Assembly: GCA_934203205.1 (NCBI GenBank)
Contig: CAKPYV010000003.1
Coordinates: 1 to 64,000, forward strand
Source: an uncultured Anaerovibrio sp.
GTDB lineage: Bacteria; Bacillota; Negativicutes; Selenomonadales; Selenomonadaceae
Length of the DNA: 64,000 bases
Reading direction: 5' to 3'
Made by a program: the position numbers and the translations under genes. The notes beneath the pieces were generated by a model. It was not told the DNA's origin. It saw only the letters and a list, made by a program, of their open reading frames with translations, and searched no databases. This document shows positions 8,576 to 16,260 of this stretch, piece after piece; the stretch's first letter is position 1; the number at the start of each line of letters is the position of its first letter.

Positions 8576-9958
8576 TTATTCTCTAGGCATGGCATATCGC
8601 AAGGCTTCGGTAAGATCCCCTGCTCCATACAGCTTCATGCCAGTCAAAGCCTTTTCTCCCTTTAGTTGTTCATAGTTCTTTCTTGGCAGTACAGCACTGG
8701 TAAAGCCCAATCTGGCAGCTTCTCTCAGTCTGCCCTCGGCCTGGCTTACCGCCCGGACTTCTCCAGACAGCCCCACCTCTCCAAAAACTATAGTCTGAGG
8801 CCGCAAGCGGCGGTTAGCAAAGCTGGAGGCCATAGCCACACAAATTCCCAAGTCTGCTGCCGGCTCATCTATGCGAATACCACCAGCAACCTTGACAAAA
8901 ACATCACAGGCACCAATGGCCAGATGAACCCTTTTCTCCAACACCGCCAACAACAGCTGCAATCTCTTGATATCCACAGAATCCGAAGTTCGTCTAGGAG
9001 GCACATAGGGAGTCTGAGCCACCAGAGCCTGCACCTCCACCAGCAGAGGCCTGGTTCCCTCCACAGTAGGCACAATAATACTGCCTGCCTCATCGGTACG
9101 CTCGGATAAAAACAGCTTAGAGGCATCTGGCACATCAATCAGCCCAGTTTCCCGCATTTCAAAAATACCGATTTCATTGGTACTGCCAAAACGATTTTTT
9201 ACCGCCCGCAACAATCTGTATTCTGAATTGCTACCGCCTTCAAAATACAAAACCGTATCCACAATATGCTCCAAAACTCTAGGTCCAGCCAAGGTGCCGT
9301 CCTTGGTTACATGTCCCACCACAAAGGCAGCAATACCATTGGTTTTGGCTACCCGCAGAATTTCTACCGCACATTCCCGTACCTGGCTGACACTGCCGGG
9401 AGCACTTTGAATATCTGGCCGAAAAATGGTCTGAATGGAATCCACCACCAGCAAATCAGGCTTTAGCTTCTCTACATGGTGTTCAATGTTTTCCAGATTG
9501 GTTTCGCTTACCACCAGCAAATCATTGTGAACAGCCTCCAGTCTATCGGCTCGCATTCTCACCTGACGAACACTTTCCTCACCAGTTACATAGAGAACCT
9601 TTTTCCCTAGGGCCGCTTCATTGGCACACACCTTCAAGGTAAGACTGGATTTGCCAATACCTGGATCACCTACAATCAATACCATGGAGCCAGGAATAAT
9701 CCCCCCTCCCAGTACCCTGTCCAGCTCCTGAGAGCCTGTGGTCATTCTAGGCAGATCCTCCACAGTTACCTCACTGATAGGACAGGGGGTGCTGGACTGG
9801 GACAACCCCAAATTCAATCCCCGAGAAACATTCCGTTCCTCCTTGACAATCTCCTCCACCAAGGTATTCCACTGACCACAGCCGGGACATTTCCCCAGCC
9901 ATTTGGGAGTATCATAGCCACAGTTCTGGCATACATACATTGTCTTTTTCTTTGCCAT
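8576..9958 (-). CDS. radA: DNA repair protein RadA (Sms)
   Basis: RecA-like branch-migration helicase for recombinational repair. The 460-residue protein has an N-terminal C4 zinc finger (CQNCGYDTPKWLGKCPGCGQW), Walker A GDPGIGKS, Walker B-like LLVVDSIQT, the RadA-specific KNRFGS motif and a C-terminal Lon-like domain. Four nucleotides separate it from the small ORF upstream. Its position behind ctsR matches other Bacillota, where it usually follows clpC. Confidence 0.97.
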   Translation of the reverse strand: MAKKKTMYVCQNCGYDTPKWLGKCPGCGQWNTLVEEIVKEERNVSRGLNLGLSQSSTPCPISEVTVEDLPRMTTGSQELDRVLGGGIIPGSMVLIVGDPGIGKSSLTLKVCANEAALGKKVLYVTGEESVRQVRMRADRLEAVHNDLLVVSETNLENIEHHVEKLKPDLLVVDSIQTIFRPDIQSAPGSVSQVRECAVEILRVAKTNGIAAFVVGHVTKDGTLAGPRVLEHIVDTVLYFEGGSNSEYRLLRAVKNRFGSTNEIGIFEMRETGLIDVPDASKLFLSERTDEAGSIIVPTVEGTRPLLVEVQALVAQTPYVPPRRTSDSVDIKRLQLLLAVLEKRVHLAIGACDVFVKVAGGIRIDEPAADLGICVAMASSFANRRLRPQTIVFGEVGLSGEVRAVSQAEGRLREAARLGFTSAVLPRKNYEQLKGEKALTGMKLYGAGDLTEALRYAMPRE

Positions 9959-9965
9959 GCTTTTT

Positions 9966-10106
9966 TTATCTCCATTTCCGCCAGCACTGCTTTAAAAGCT
10001 TGATAGTCCATCTCCCCAGCCATACTACAGCAATGGCAAAATTCAGAAAAAAATTGCCAAGGCTATACCAAAAGCTTTGCCGCCCCAATCTGTTGTATTT
10101 TGCCAT
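9966..10106 (-). CDS. Small membrane protein, 46 residues
   Basis: Short frame between ctsR and radA with ATG at 10106 and TAA at 9966-9968, 7 nt before the radA ATG. A GACAGGTG ribosome site lies upstream. The product begins MAKYNRLGRQSFWYSLGN, has a hydrophobic stretch at about residues 16-30 and ends in a Trp/Lys/Arg-rich tail (CWRKWR). This predicts a single membrane helix with a positive C-terminus. I do not recognise it. The unused Clp genes of the canonical operon would lie here, but this is not a recognisable McsA, McsB or ClpC remnant. Confidence 0.5.
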   Translation of the reverse strand: MAKYNRLGRQSFWYSLGNFFLNFAIAVVWLGRWTIKLLKQCWRKWR

Positions 10107-10152
10107 TTGCCACACCTGTCCCTTTCTTTAATAAAGGCTTAGGAAGCTCTTT

Positions 10153-10599
10153 TCAGGAAAATTGAGCCAAGGTGCTGAACAAGGCCCGCAGCAGCTTGGT
10201 TCTAGGCTCAGGAGGCATATTCTCATAGGCAGACTTGGCGGTCTGCAAAAGCAAAGTACATTCTCTGGTACTAATCATTTCATGCTGTATCAAATAACGC
10301 AGCATGGCCTTGATTTCCACAAACTCCGTATCCTTGTCCAGCTTCTCCAACATTTCCTGATAAATAATATTCTTCAAAGGCACCCGTACTACTCTAATAA
10401 AGCCTCCCAGACCACGGCGGGATTCTACAGAAAACCCCTTGTCATGGGTAAATCTGGTATTTAGCACATAGCTAATCTGAGAGGGGGCACAGGAAATTTC
10501 ATCGGCTATATCCGTTCGACGAAGTTCCACCTGCCCGGTCTGCTGTTCCGCCAATCTGGTCAAAATATAATCTTCAATTAAATCTGCTATATTGCTCAT
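10153..10599 (-). CDS. ctsR: Class III heat-shock repressor CtsR
   Basis: 148-residue CtsR repressor: N-terminal winged helix (ILTRLAEQQTGQVELRRTDIA, EISCAPSQISYVLNTRF) with the glycine-rich wing (SRRGLGGFIRV), then a C-terminal helical domain. It represses clp genes at normal temperature; in many Bacillota McsB and ClpC inactivate it. The ATG follows AGGGTG. Two CtsR-like boxes lie in its own promoter, so it should be autoregulated. Neither mcsA, mcsB nor clpC lies in this operon. Confidence 0.96.
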   Translation of the reverse strand: MSNIADLIEDYILTRLAEQQTGQVELRRTDIADEISCAPSQISYVLNTRFTHDKGFSVESRRGLGGFIRVVRVPLKNIIYQEMLEKLDKDTEFVEIKAMLRYLIQHEMISTRECTLLLQTAKSAYENMPPEPRTKLLRALFSTLAQFS

Positions 10600-10625
10600 A
10601 ATAACACCCTGTTTCTTTTAATTTG

Positions 10626-10678
10626 CTTGACAATTTGACCTTTACTTATATTATATTTGACATTTTGACATTCAGCAA
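10626..10678 (-). promoter_or_regulatory. ctsR promoter with two CtsR-like operators
   Basis: Minus-strand promoter TTGCTG (10673-10678), 17-nt spacer, TATAAT (10650-10655). Box 1, TGTCAAAATGTCAAA (10656-10670), fills the spacer. Box 2, GGTCAAATTGTCAAG (10626-10640), covers the expected transcription start. Both are direct repeats of a GTCAA core 8 bp apart. The usual Bacillota CtsR operator has two heptads separated by 3 nt (cores 10 bp apart). Confidence 0.75.
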
Positions 10679-10690
10679 GCATTTTTTCTA

Positions 10691-10742
10691 TTTTTAAGAA
10701 AAAGAGCCATGATATCTGCCAAAATGGCATTATCATGACTCT
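10691..10742 (-). terminator. Terminator of the panB-rsmD-coaD run
   Basis: Long hairpin AGAGTCATGATA / TATCATGGCTCT with an inner GCCATTTTGGC, followed by TTTTTCTT on the minus strand. It separates the coiled-coil gene from the ctsR promoter. Confidence 0.8.
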
Positions 10743-10797
10743 CCCTAGTATTAGCACAACATCCCACCCCTAGAGGTTAGGAACACAGGACACCTGG

Positions 10798-11469
10798 TTA
10801 TACTTTTTTGTTGGCAGAATGAATCTGCTCCTTGGCCTGATTCATAGCCTGCATTACGCCCCCTACATCGTTGTGAATGGTATTGATGGCAGAATTCATC
10901 TTAGCCAACACAAAGTCAAACATCTGGTCAGCATAACGTTCTGCATCATCCTTCAGCTGCTTAACATAAGCCTCAGTTTCCTGACGCTGCTGCTTAACAT
11001 AGGCCTCATTTTCCTCCCGCTGCTGCTTCACATAGGCATCGGTTTCTTCTTTCTGCTGCTTTACCCAGGCAGTGGTCTCATCCTGAAGCTTCTTGACACT
11101 TTCCTCAGTCTGATTCTTAACATTCATAGCTTCCTCTTTGGCCTGAATTACCAGGACATTTTCATCCACGGTTTTCTGGGCAAAAAGCTTAGCCTTATCA
11201 ATAATCTCCTGAGCTTCCTTGTTGGCTCTTTCAATAATCTGGTCTGCTTCATTCTGAGCCACACTAATAATTTCATCCCTGCGACGGCACACTTCTAAAG
11301 CCTCGTTGACCTCCCGAGGAATCTCATTGCGAAGATTATCCATCAAATGAAAAAGCTCATCATCCTTGACCAGTACCTTTTCCAAAAGAGGAACTCTATG
11401 TGCCCCAGACACATAATTCTCAATTTCGTCTATTGCCGCATCAATCTTCAGCATAGCTTCTTCATTCAT
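10798..11469 (-). CDS. Coiled-coil protein with hendecad repeats
   Basis: A 223-residue, almost wholly helical protein of unknown function. Automated pipelines may name such proteins ATPase or DivIVA-like; I see no ATPase motif. The central part carries four near-identical 11-residue units (TTAWVKQQKEE, TDAYVKQQREE, NEAYVKQQRQE, TEAYVKQLKDD; DNA 10945-11076) and a fifth degenerate one, a period typical of right-handed coiled coils. The C-terminus is amphipathic. ATG at 11469 is chosen because GGGTGG lies 8 nt upstream; the longer GTG frame to 11481 overlaps that site. It follows coaD by 26 nt and ends in a terminator. Confidence 0.75.
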   Translation of the reverse strand: MNEEAMLKIDAAIDEIENYVSGAHRVPLLEKVLVKDDELFHLMDNLRNEIPREVNEALEVCRRRDEIISVAQNEADQIIERANKEAQEIIDKAKLFAQKTVDENVLVIQAKEEAMNVKNQTEESVKKLQDETTAWVKQQKEETDAYVKQQREENEAYVKQQRQETEAYVKQLKDDAERYADQMFDFVLAKMNSAINTIHNDVGGVMQAMNQAKEQIHSANKKV

Positions 11470-11495
11470 AGATAATACCACCCTTTATTTTTAAA

Positions 11496-11969
11496 TCAAA
11501 TCCTACTCTTCAAATATCTATATACATTGTGGGGTACCAGTTTGGAACAATCCCCGCCAAATCTGATAATCTCCCGCACCACAGAGGAACTAAAGCTATT
11601 GTATTCCGGCTTCCCTAACAGAAACATGGTATCCAGCTCCGGATGCATGGCCTTGATAATCTGAGCCTGCCCCTGCTCATATTCATAATCTGTTACTGAG
11701 CGAAGGCCCCGAACTATCACCTGAATATCTTCCTTGATCATATAATCAGCCAACAGGCCGTCAAAGGAGATTACCTTTATATTATCAAGATGAGCTGTGG
11801 CCTGCGCCAGCAGGTCAATACGCTCCTCCACAGACAAAAGAGGCTTCTTGCGGATATTGTTAAAAACCCCTATATAAACCTCATCAAAAATATGGGAAGC
11901 TCTCTGAAATATATCAATATGTCCCAGGGTAACCGGATCAAAGCTGCCCGGACAGATGGCTCTTTTCAT
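11496..11969 (-). CDS. coaD: Phosphopantetheine adenylyltransferase
   Basis: Transfers AMP from ATP to 4'-phosphopantetheine to make dephospho-CoA, the penultimate CoA step. The start ICPGSFDPVTLGHIDIF contains the nucleotidyltransferase T/HxGH motif, and the substrate-loop RGLRSVTDYEYE and SSSVVREI motifs are present. The length of 157 residues is usual. ATG at 11969 is preferred over the in-frame TTG at 11975 by spacing from AGGAAGG. It overlaps or abuts rsmD, a common Bacillota pair, and lies near panB of the same vitamin pathway. Confidence 0.97.
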   Translation of the reverse strand: MKRAICPGSFDPVTLGHIDIFQRASHIFDEVYIGVFNNIRKKPLLSVEERIDLLAQATAHLDNIKVISFDGLLADYMIKEDIQVIVRGLRSVTDYEYEQGQAQIIKAMHPELDTMFLLGKPEYNSFSSSVVREIIRFGGDCSKLVPHNVYRYLKSRI

Positions 11970-11975
11970 ATGCAA

Positions 11976-12533
11976 TCAACCTTCCTCTACAGGCAGATGA
12001 TAAAAATTTATCTGAGTTGTTTTACCGTATTGCTGGTTTTTGACCATTTGCAGACGAATTGTAGCTGGCAGCTCCGGCTCATCTCCGCCGTACTCCATGA
12101 CCACAATAGCATCCGGAGCCAGCAATTGGCTATTCTCCAACTGCTCCAAAGCTCTGTGGGCCAATCCCTGATGATAGGGCGGATCACAAAATACCAGGTC
12201 AAATTGCTGGCCCGCTGTCTCCAACCTGCGAAGCTGGGCAAAAACATCTCCCTTGAGAATCTGGCACTTATCTGCCAAGCGGGTATGCTTGGCGTTATCC
12301 GCAATAATCTCTGTAGTAGCCTTGTCTATAAAGGTACAGCTATCCGCTCCCCTACTTAGAGCCTCCAGCCCCAAACCTCCAGTACCAGCAAAAATATCCA
12401 GCACTCTGCCACAGGCATCACTGCCTAGAATACTAAATAGGGATTCCTTTACCCGATCAGATGTAGGACGGGTACTCATTCCCTTGGGAGTTTTCAAATT
12501 GCAGCCCTTGGCCAAGCCTGTAATAATACGCAT
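11976..12533 (-). CDS. rsmD: 16S rRNA m2G966 methyltransferase RsmD
   Basis: Methylates G966 of 16S rRNA with SAM. Motif I is VLDIFAGTGGLGLEALSRGA and catalytic motif IV is FCDPPY. The RPTSDRVKESLFSIL segment is diagnostic. ATG at 12533 follows GAGG; the longer TTG start at 12545 lies across that site. It precedes coaD in the standard arrangement. Confidence 0.96.
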   Translation of the reverse strand: MRIITGLAKGCNLKTPKGMSTRPTSDRVKESLFSILGSDACGRVLDIFAGTGGLGLEALSRGADSCTFIDKATTEIIADNAKHTRLADKCQILKGDVFAQLRRLETAGQQFDLVFCDPPYHQGLAHRALEQLENSQLLAPDAIVVMEYGGDEPELPATIRLQMVKNQQYGKTTQINFYHLPVEEG

Positions 12534-12599
12534 AATCAACCTCAAATTTAAATTTCACATTATATTTTAACATATTTGAAGCTAATGGTGAATAGAAAA

Positions 12600-13427
12600 T
12601 CAATACAATTTTTCTAAGACATCATCATCAATTTTAAAGGTGTGCTCGGGAGCAGGATAGCTGCCAGCCTTAACCTCTCTATCATAAGCCTGGAAAGCTT
12701 CCTTCATAGCGCCCCCCAGCTCCGCAAAATGCTTCACAAATTTTGGTGTATATTCACTAAACAGGCCCAGCATATCCTGATAAACCAAAATCTGTCCATC
12801 ACAGCCAGCTCCCGCACCAATACCAATGGTAGGAATATCCAGCTTCTTGGTAATCATATCCGCCAGCTTGGCAGGAATACATTCCAGAACCACGGCAAAG
12901 GCACCAGCCTCCTGAATAGCCAAAGCATCCTCAATCAGCTTTTGAGCCCCTGCCTCAGTTTTACCCTGAACACGATTGCCACCTAATGCGTTAACAGACT
13001 GAGGAGTAAGGCCCAAATGTGCCATAACAGGAATACCTGCATCTGTAATAGCCTTAATCTGAGGACATACTGCAGCGCCCCCCTCCAGCTTAACAGCATT
13101 GGCCCGGCCTTCCTTCATTAAACGGCCTGCATTCATTACAGCCTGCTCTACAGAAACCTGATAAGACATAAATGGCATATCAATAACCACCATAGTATTG
13201 TGACAAGCTCTGGCTACAGCATGGCCAAAGGTAATCATATCCTCCATAGTAACGGAAATGGTATCAGGCAGTCCCAGCATAACATTTCCCAGAGAGTCCC
13301 CTACCAGAATACCATTAATGCCTGCTTCCTCCTCCAGCTTGGCGGTAGAGTAATCATAGCAGGTAAGCATGGAAATCTTCTCACCCTGCTGCTTCATCTT
13401 CAAAAAGGTTGCTACTGTATTTTTCAT
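12600..13427 (-). CDS. panB: 3-methyl-2-oxobutanoate hydroxymethyltransferase
   Basis: First committed pantothenate step: adds a hydroxymethyl group from methylene-THF to ketoisovalerate, giving ketopantoate. Family motifs are LTCYDYSTAKL, GDSLGNVMLG, the metal-binding VVIDMPFMSY, KLEGG and GAGAGCDGQILVYQDMLG. The 275-residue length is usual. It lies 30 nt after the DUF2520 gene; panC and panD are not in the window. Confidence 0.97.
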   Translation of the reverse strand: MKNTVATFLKMKQQGEKISMLTCYDYSTAKLEEEAGINGILVGDSLGNVMLGLPDTISVTMEDMITFGHAVARACHNTMVVIDMPFMSYQVSVEQAVMNAGRLMKEGRANAVKLEGGAAVCPQIKAITDAGIPVMAHLGLTPQSVNALGGNRVQGKTEAGAQKLIEDALAIQEAGAFAVVLECIPAKLADMITKKLDIPTIGIGAGAGCDGQILVYQDMLGLFSEYTPKFVKHFAELGGAMKEAFQAYDREVKAGSYPAPEHTFKIDDDVLEKLY

Positions 13428-13457
13428 AATATATCTTCCTTTCCTACCAAAATCGAC

Positions 13458-14360
13458 TCAATTTCTATCCCCTTTGAGTCTGCTATATTCCTCTGCTAAT
13501 AGTTGACTATAACTATACTCTAATAATTCTCTCATAGGCTTTTCCTGATAATCAGCTTTGCCCTTTTGGGCAACTTCCATCAGTCTTTCTGACAAAAGAA
13601 GGTACAACAGTCTATCCTTAGGCTTTTTCAGCACAGATAAGTGCTTGGCCACTGTGGAAACATCTCCCCGCTGTACCGGGCCTGTCAGCGCCTTAACAGG
13701 CCCTACCTGAGCCACATGCTGAGCATTACCAAGAAAAATCTTCTTCAAGGCATCCATAGCTGTTTCTGGCTGAAAGCCACATTCCATCAGCATAGCCTGA
13801 GCCTCAGCAAAAAGAGCTACTACCTGATTGCTGACAATGGAAGCGGCAGCATGATACTTGGGCTTACACTTAGAATCAATAACCTGCACCTTAAGGCCTG
13901 TACTTCGCAGCCATTTCAGCATATCCTCCAGTCTGGAAGCTGTTCCCTCTAAGGCAAAAAAAACATCCGCTAATTCCCTGTAGGAGTGATATTTATCACT
14001 TACAGCAAATAACGGATGAACTGAGTATCCACAGGCTCCCTGAGCCTCTATATCAGGAAAAGTCTCACCGGCAGCTGCCGCACCGCTGGCATGACACAGT
14101 ATCTTCCCTCGAATCGATTCTTGGCACAACTCCTTATATATCTGAGGAATTATTCCATCCGGAACAGTCAAAAACAATATATCACAAGCCTCCAGCAGCT
14201 TTGCTGGTACATCATAAACCCGGCTGTTGGTGAACGCTGCTGCCTCCTGGGCAGATTGAATATTGCGACTATGATAGCCTACAACTTCTATATCATGCTC
14301 ACAAAAATACTTGCCTAGGGTAAAACCTACCCTGCCTGCTCCAATAAAACCAATTTTCAT
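13458..14360 (-). CDS. Rossmann/DUF2520 oxidoreductase, candidate PanG-type ketopantoate reductase
   Basis: A 300-residue NAD(P)-binding protein: Rossmann fold starting MKIGFIGAGRVGFTLG, then a helical DUF2520 domain (KPKYHAAASIVSNQVVALFAEA, TGPVQRGDVSTVAKHL). ATG at 14360 follows AAGGTGGTGA; the upstream extension to 14432 lacks the fold. It sits directly ahead of panB. Ketopantoate reduction is the next pathway step, and a non-PanE, non-IlvC reductase, PanG, is known from Francisella with homologues in clostridia and enterococci. My memory is that PanG belongs to this family, so the role is an inference from context. Confidence 0.8.
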   Translation of the reverse strand: MKIGFIGAGRVGFTLGKYFCEHDIEVVGYHSRNIQSAQEAAAFTNSRVYDVPAKLLEACDILFLTVPDGIIPQIYKELCQESIRGKILCHASGAAAAGETFPDIEAQGACGYSVHPLFAVSDKYHSYRELADVFFALEGTASRLEDMLKWLRSTGLKVQVIDSKCKPKYHAAASIVSNQVVALFAEAQAMLMECGFQPETAMDALKKIFLGNAQHVAQVGPVKALTGPVQRGDVSTVAKHLSVLKKPKDRLLYLLLSERLMEVAQKGKADYQEKPMRELLEYSYSQLLAEEYSRLKGDRN

Positions 14361-14505
14361 ATATATCACCACCTTCATACCCGGATGAATTGGCGATTCA
14401 AGAAAAAGATAGTACAGTTCCTGCACAGCCAAGACTGTAATGAATACCGTCCATCGTTGTCATATTAACACATACTATTGCAAAAGTAAAGTACGAGGCA
14501 AACAA

Positions 14506-14540
14506 GAAAAACATCCCTATGCCTAGTACATAGGGATGTT
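14506..14540 (-). terminator. Terminator after the hemerythrin gene
   Basis: AACATCCCTATG/CATAGGGATGTT 12-bp perfect stem followed by TTTTCTTG on the minus strand. The symmetric stem might work in both directions. Confidence 0.85.
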
Positions 14541-14550
14541 TCATGAAAAA

Positions 14551-14952
14551 TTATTCTTCTACCTTAGGAATACGCTTATCCATGCCCTTGATATGGCCCA
14601 AAAGCCACACAGCCAAGAAATCAATAATCTCCAACAAGCCGGCATGCTGATTTTCATCAATATCCTTTAAATCATAGGATTCCAGCTTTTCAATAAACTG
14701 AGCATGCTGATGCATCTGGCTAAACCGTTTGCCATAGTTAATGCTCTTCATATACTCTTCTTCATGACCAAAATGGTACTTGGTATAATCCTTCAGTTCC
14801 TCCAGAACAGCTGCAATTTCATCATATTTGTCCAGCTTGAACTGGTTAGTCAGCAAATCATAGGCTCTATTAGCAATTTCAAAAAGCTTGGCATGCTCTT
14901 CGTCAATCATTTTAATACCGGTATAATATTCTTCCGTAAATTCGTATTTCAT
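14551..14952 (-). CDS. Bacteriohemerythrin
   Basis: A 133-residue four-helix O2-binding non-haem diiron protein, thought to act in oxygen sensing, delivery or scavenging in anaerobes. Ligands that can be placed are His20, His60 with Glu64 (HFGHEEE), His83, His120 and Asp125 (GHIKGMD). The position normally held by the first His of the HxxxH pair is Gln79 (FSQMHQH), with His81 two residues on. The diiron site may therefore be altered. GGGGAGG precedes the ATG. It is monocistronic with a downstream terminator. Confidence 0.92.
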   Translation of the reverse strand: MKYEFTEEYYTGIKMIDEEHAKLFEIANRAYDLLTNQFKLDKYDEIAAVLEELKDYTKYHFGHEEEYMKSINYGKRFSQMHQHAQFIEKLESYDLKDIDENQHAGLLEIIDFLAVWLLGHIKGMDKRIPKVEE

Positions 14953-15054
14953 AAAAAAACCTCCCCAATCAGATTTATATCTTCATACCATTATTATACA
15001 CAAATTTGAGCAAAAATCCATTATTCTTATAAACATTTTTCCAAAAAATTTTAC

Positions 15055-15083
15055 TTGACATCCTCCCCTTCTATCTGTATAAT
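15055..15083 (+). promoter_or_regulatory. tRNA-Gln promoter
   Basis: Perfect TTGACA (15055-15060), 17-nt spacer, TATAAT (15078-15083), 36 nt before the mature tRNA end. Confidence 0.85.
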
Positions 15084-15118
15084 ATTTATTGTTGTAATTG
15101 AGCAACTGAACTTCATAT

Positions 15119-15194
15119 AGGGGTATCGCCAAGTTGGTAAGGCACTGGATTCTGAATCCAGCATTCGTAGGTTCGAGTCCTGCTACCCCTGCCA
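15119..15194 (+). tRNA. tRNA-Gln(CTG)
   Basis: Cloverleaf folds by eye: acceptor AGGGGTA/TACCCCT, D arm GCC/GGC, anticodon stem CTGGA/TCCAG with loop TTCTGAA (anticodon CTG at 15152-15154), T arm GTAGG/CCTGC with TTCGAGT, and an encoded CCA end. The anticodon reads CAG. Confidence 0.93.
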
Positions 15195-15202
15195 TTGAGT
15201 AT

Positions 15203-15229
15203 AACCGCTTCTTTGGAAGCGGTTTTTTT
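15203..15229 (+). terminator. tRNA-Gln terminator
   Basis: AACCGCTTC/GAAGCGGTT stem followed by seven T residues, 9 nt after the tRNA. Confidence 0.9.
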
Positions 15230-15323
15230 GCGTCCAAGATTAGAGAATTTTTCTAACAGATAGCAAAACAGGGAGCATTCTCAGCCCAGACTGAAATACT
15301 CCCTTGAAATATATTATTCTGTT

Positions 15324-16190
15324 TTAGAACCGCTTAGGCTGAACAAACAAGGCCTTAATGGTAATATTAACCTTCTTAACTACCATGCCTGTCATATATT
15401 CTACATCCTTGCGAACCTGAGTCTGCAACTTCTGTACCAAAGTAGGAATATGCTTGCCATAGGTAATAACCACCTCACAGCCAATAACAATGCCAGCTGC
15501 TTCAAAGCCTACTTCTCCATCACCCTTGTAGACATGTTTTATCTTTACATCAGCTACCTTGGTAACATTCTCTCCATCTACCAGCAACTTGCGCACAATG
15601 GCCTTCAAGGCCCAGTCATCAATAATCAGCTTGCCATAATAGCTGAATACTGGGCGCACAATGGATTTTTCTCCCAGAGTCCGCCGTCTATCCCCATCTC
15701 CCCGCTTCTTCTTCAAGAAAGAGTTTATAGGATCTACCAGATAACCAGAAAAATGTGGTTTCAATTCGATGGTTGGTACAGGAATAATATGCTTGCCTTC
15801 CCGCAATCTATGGAAGCGAGCCTTTTCCATCTCAGACTGAGTAGCAATTTCCTCAATATGCACAAAATGGGAAATCTCTGGCAGTTTCAGCGCTTTGGCT
15901 ATTTTTCGTGCCATATTCTCGGATGTACCCAGAATAAGAATCCGCACTGGCTTAGTTTCTTCAATTGCTTTGCGTACTTCCTCTGCATGACCTGGCAGCA
16001 CAAAGATAGCTCGCTTCACAGCCAGTACCTTATTCTGCTCCCGCTTGGCAGATTTACCGGCAATTATTTTGCCGTCCTTTATCAACAGGCCATCATCAAT
16101 AATGGCATCTGCCTGGTTGTTATGGGCAACCAAAAGAGCACGATGACTTTTTCCGGTGCCACTTGGCCCCACTAAAGCTATAACCTCCAT
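15324..16190 (-). CDS. P-loop ATPase fused to an Asp23/Gls24-like domain
   Basis: A 288-residue protein of unknown function. It begins MEVIALVGPSGTGKSHRALL, a clear Walker A, followed by a small P-loop fold (IIDDGLLIKDGKIIAGKSAK; VRILILGTSENMA). After a basic linker (KKKRGDGDRRR), residues from about 185 look like an Asp23/Gls24 (DUF322) alkaline-shock domain: YGKLIIDDWALKAIVRKLL, EAAGIVIGCEVVITYGKHI, then MVVKKVNITIKALF. Asp23 proteins are envelope-stress scaffolds in Gram-positive bacteria. ATG at 16190 follows GGAGGG; the ATG at 16202 is inside that site. No operon partner is obvious. Confidence 0.75.
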   Translation of the reverse strand: MEVIALVGPSGTGKSHRALLVAHNNQADAIIDDGLLIKDGKIIAGKSAKREQNKVLAVKRAIFVLPGHAEEVRKAIEETKPVRILILGTSENMARKIAKALKLPEISHFVHIEEIATQSEMEKARFHRLREGKHIIPVPTIELKPHFSGYLVDPINSFLKKKRGDGDRRRTLGEKSIVRPVFSYYGKLIIDDWALKAIVRKLLVDGENVTKVADVKIKHVYKGDGEVGFEAAGIVIGCEVVITYGKHIPTLVQKLQTQVRKDVEYMTGMVVKKVNITIKALFVQPKRF

Positions 16191-16260
16191 AGTACCCTCC
16201 ATTTTCTATATCCAGAAATCCAATCTTGTCTATTTGCAATAGCTTTCCAATATAACACCT

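Noticed and set aside
9814..10023. 69-codon minus-strand frame overlapping the radA start
   Set aside because: It overlaps radA in another frame, has no ribosome site, and encodes no recognisable family; the 46-codon frame at 9966-10106 is better supported.
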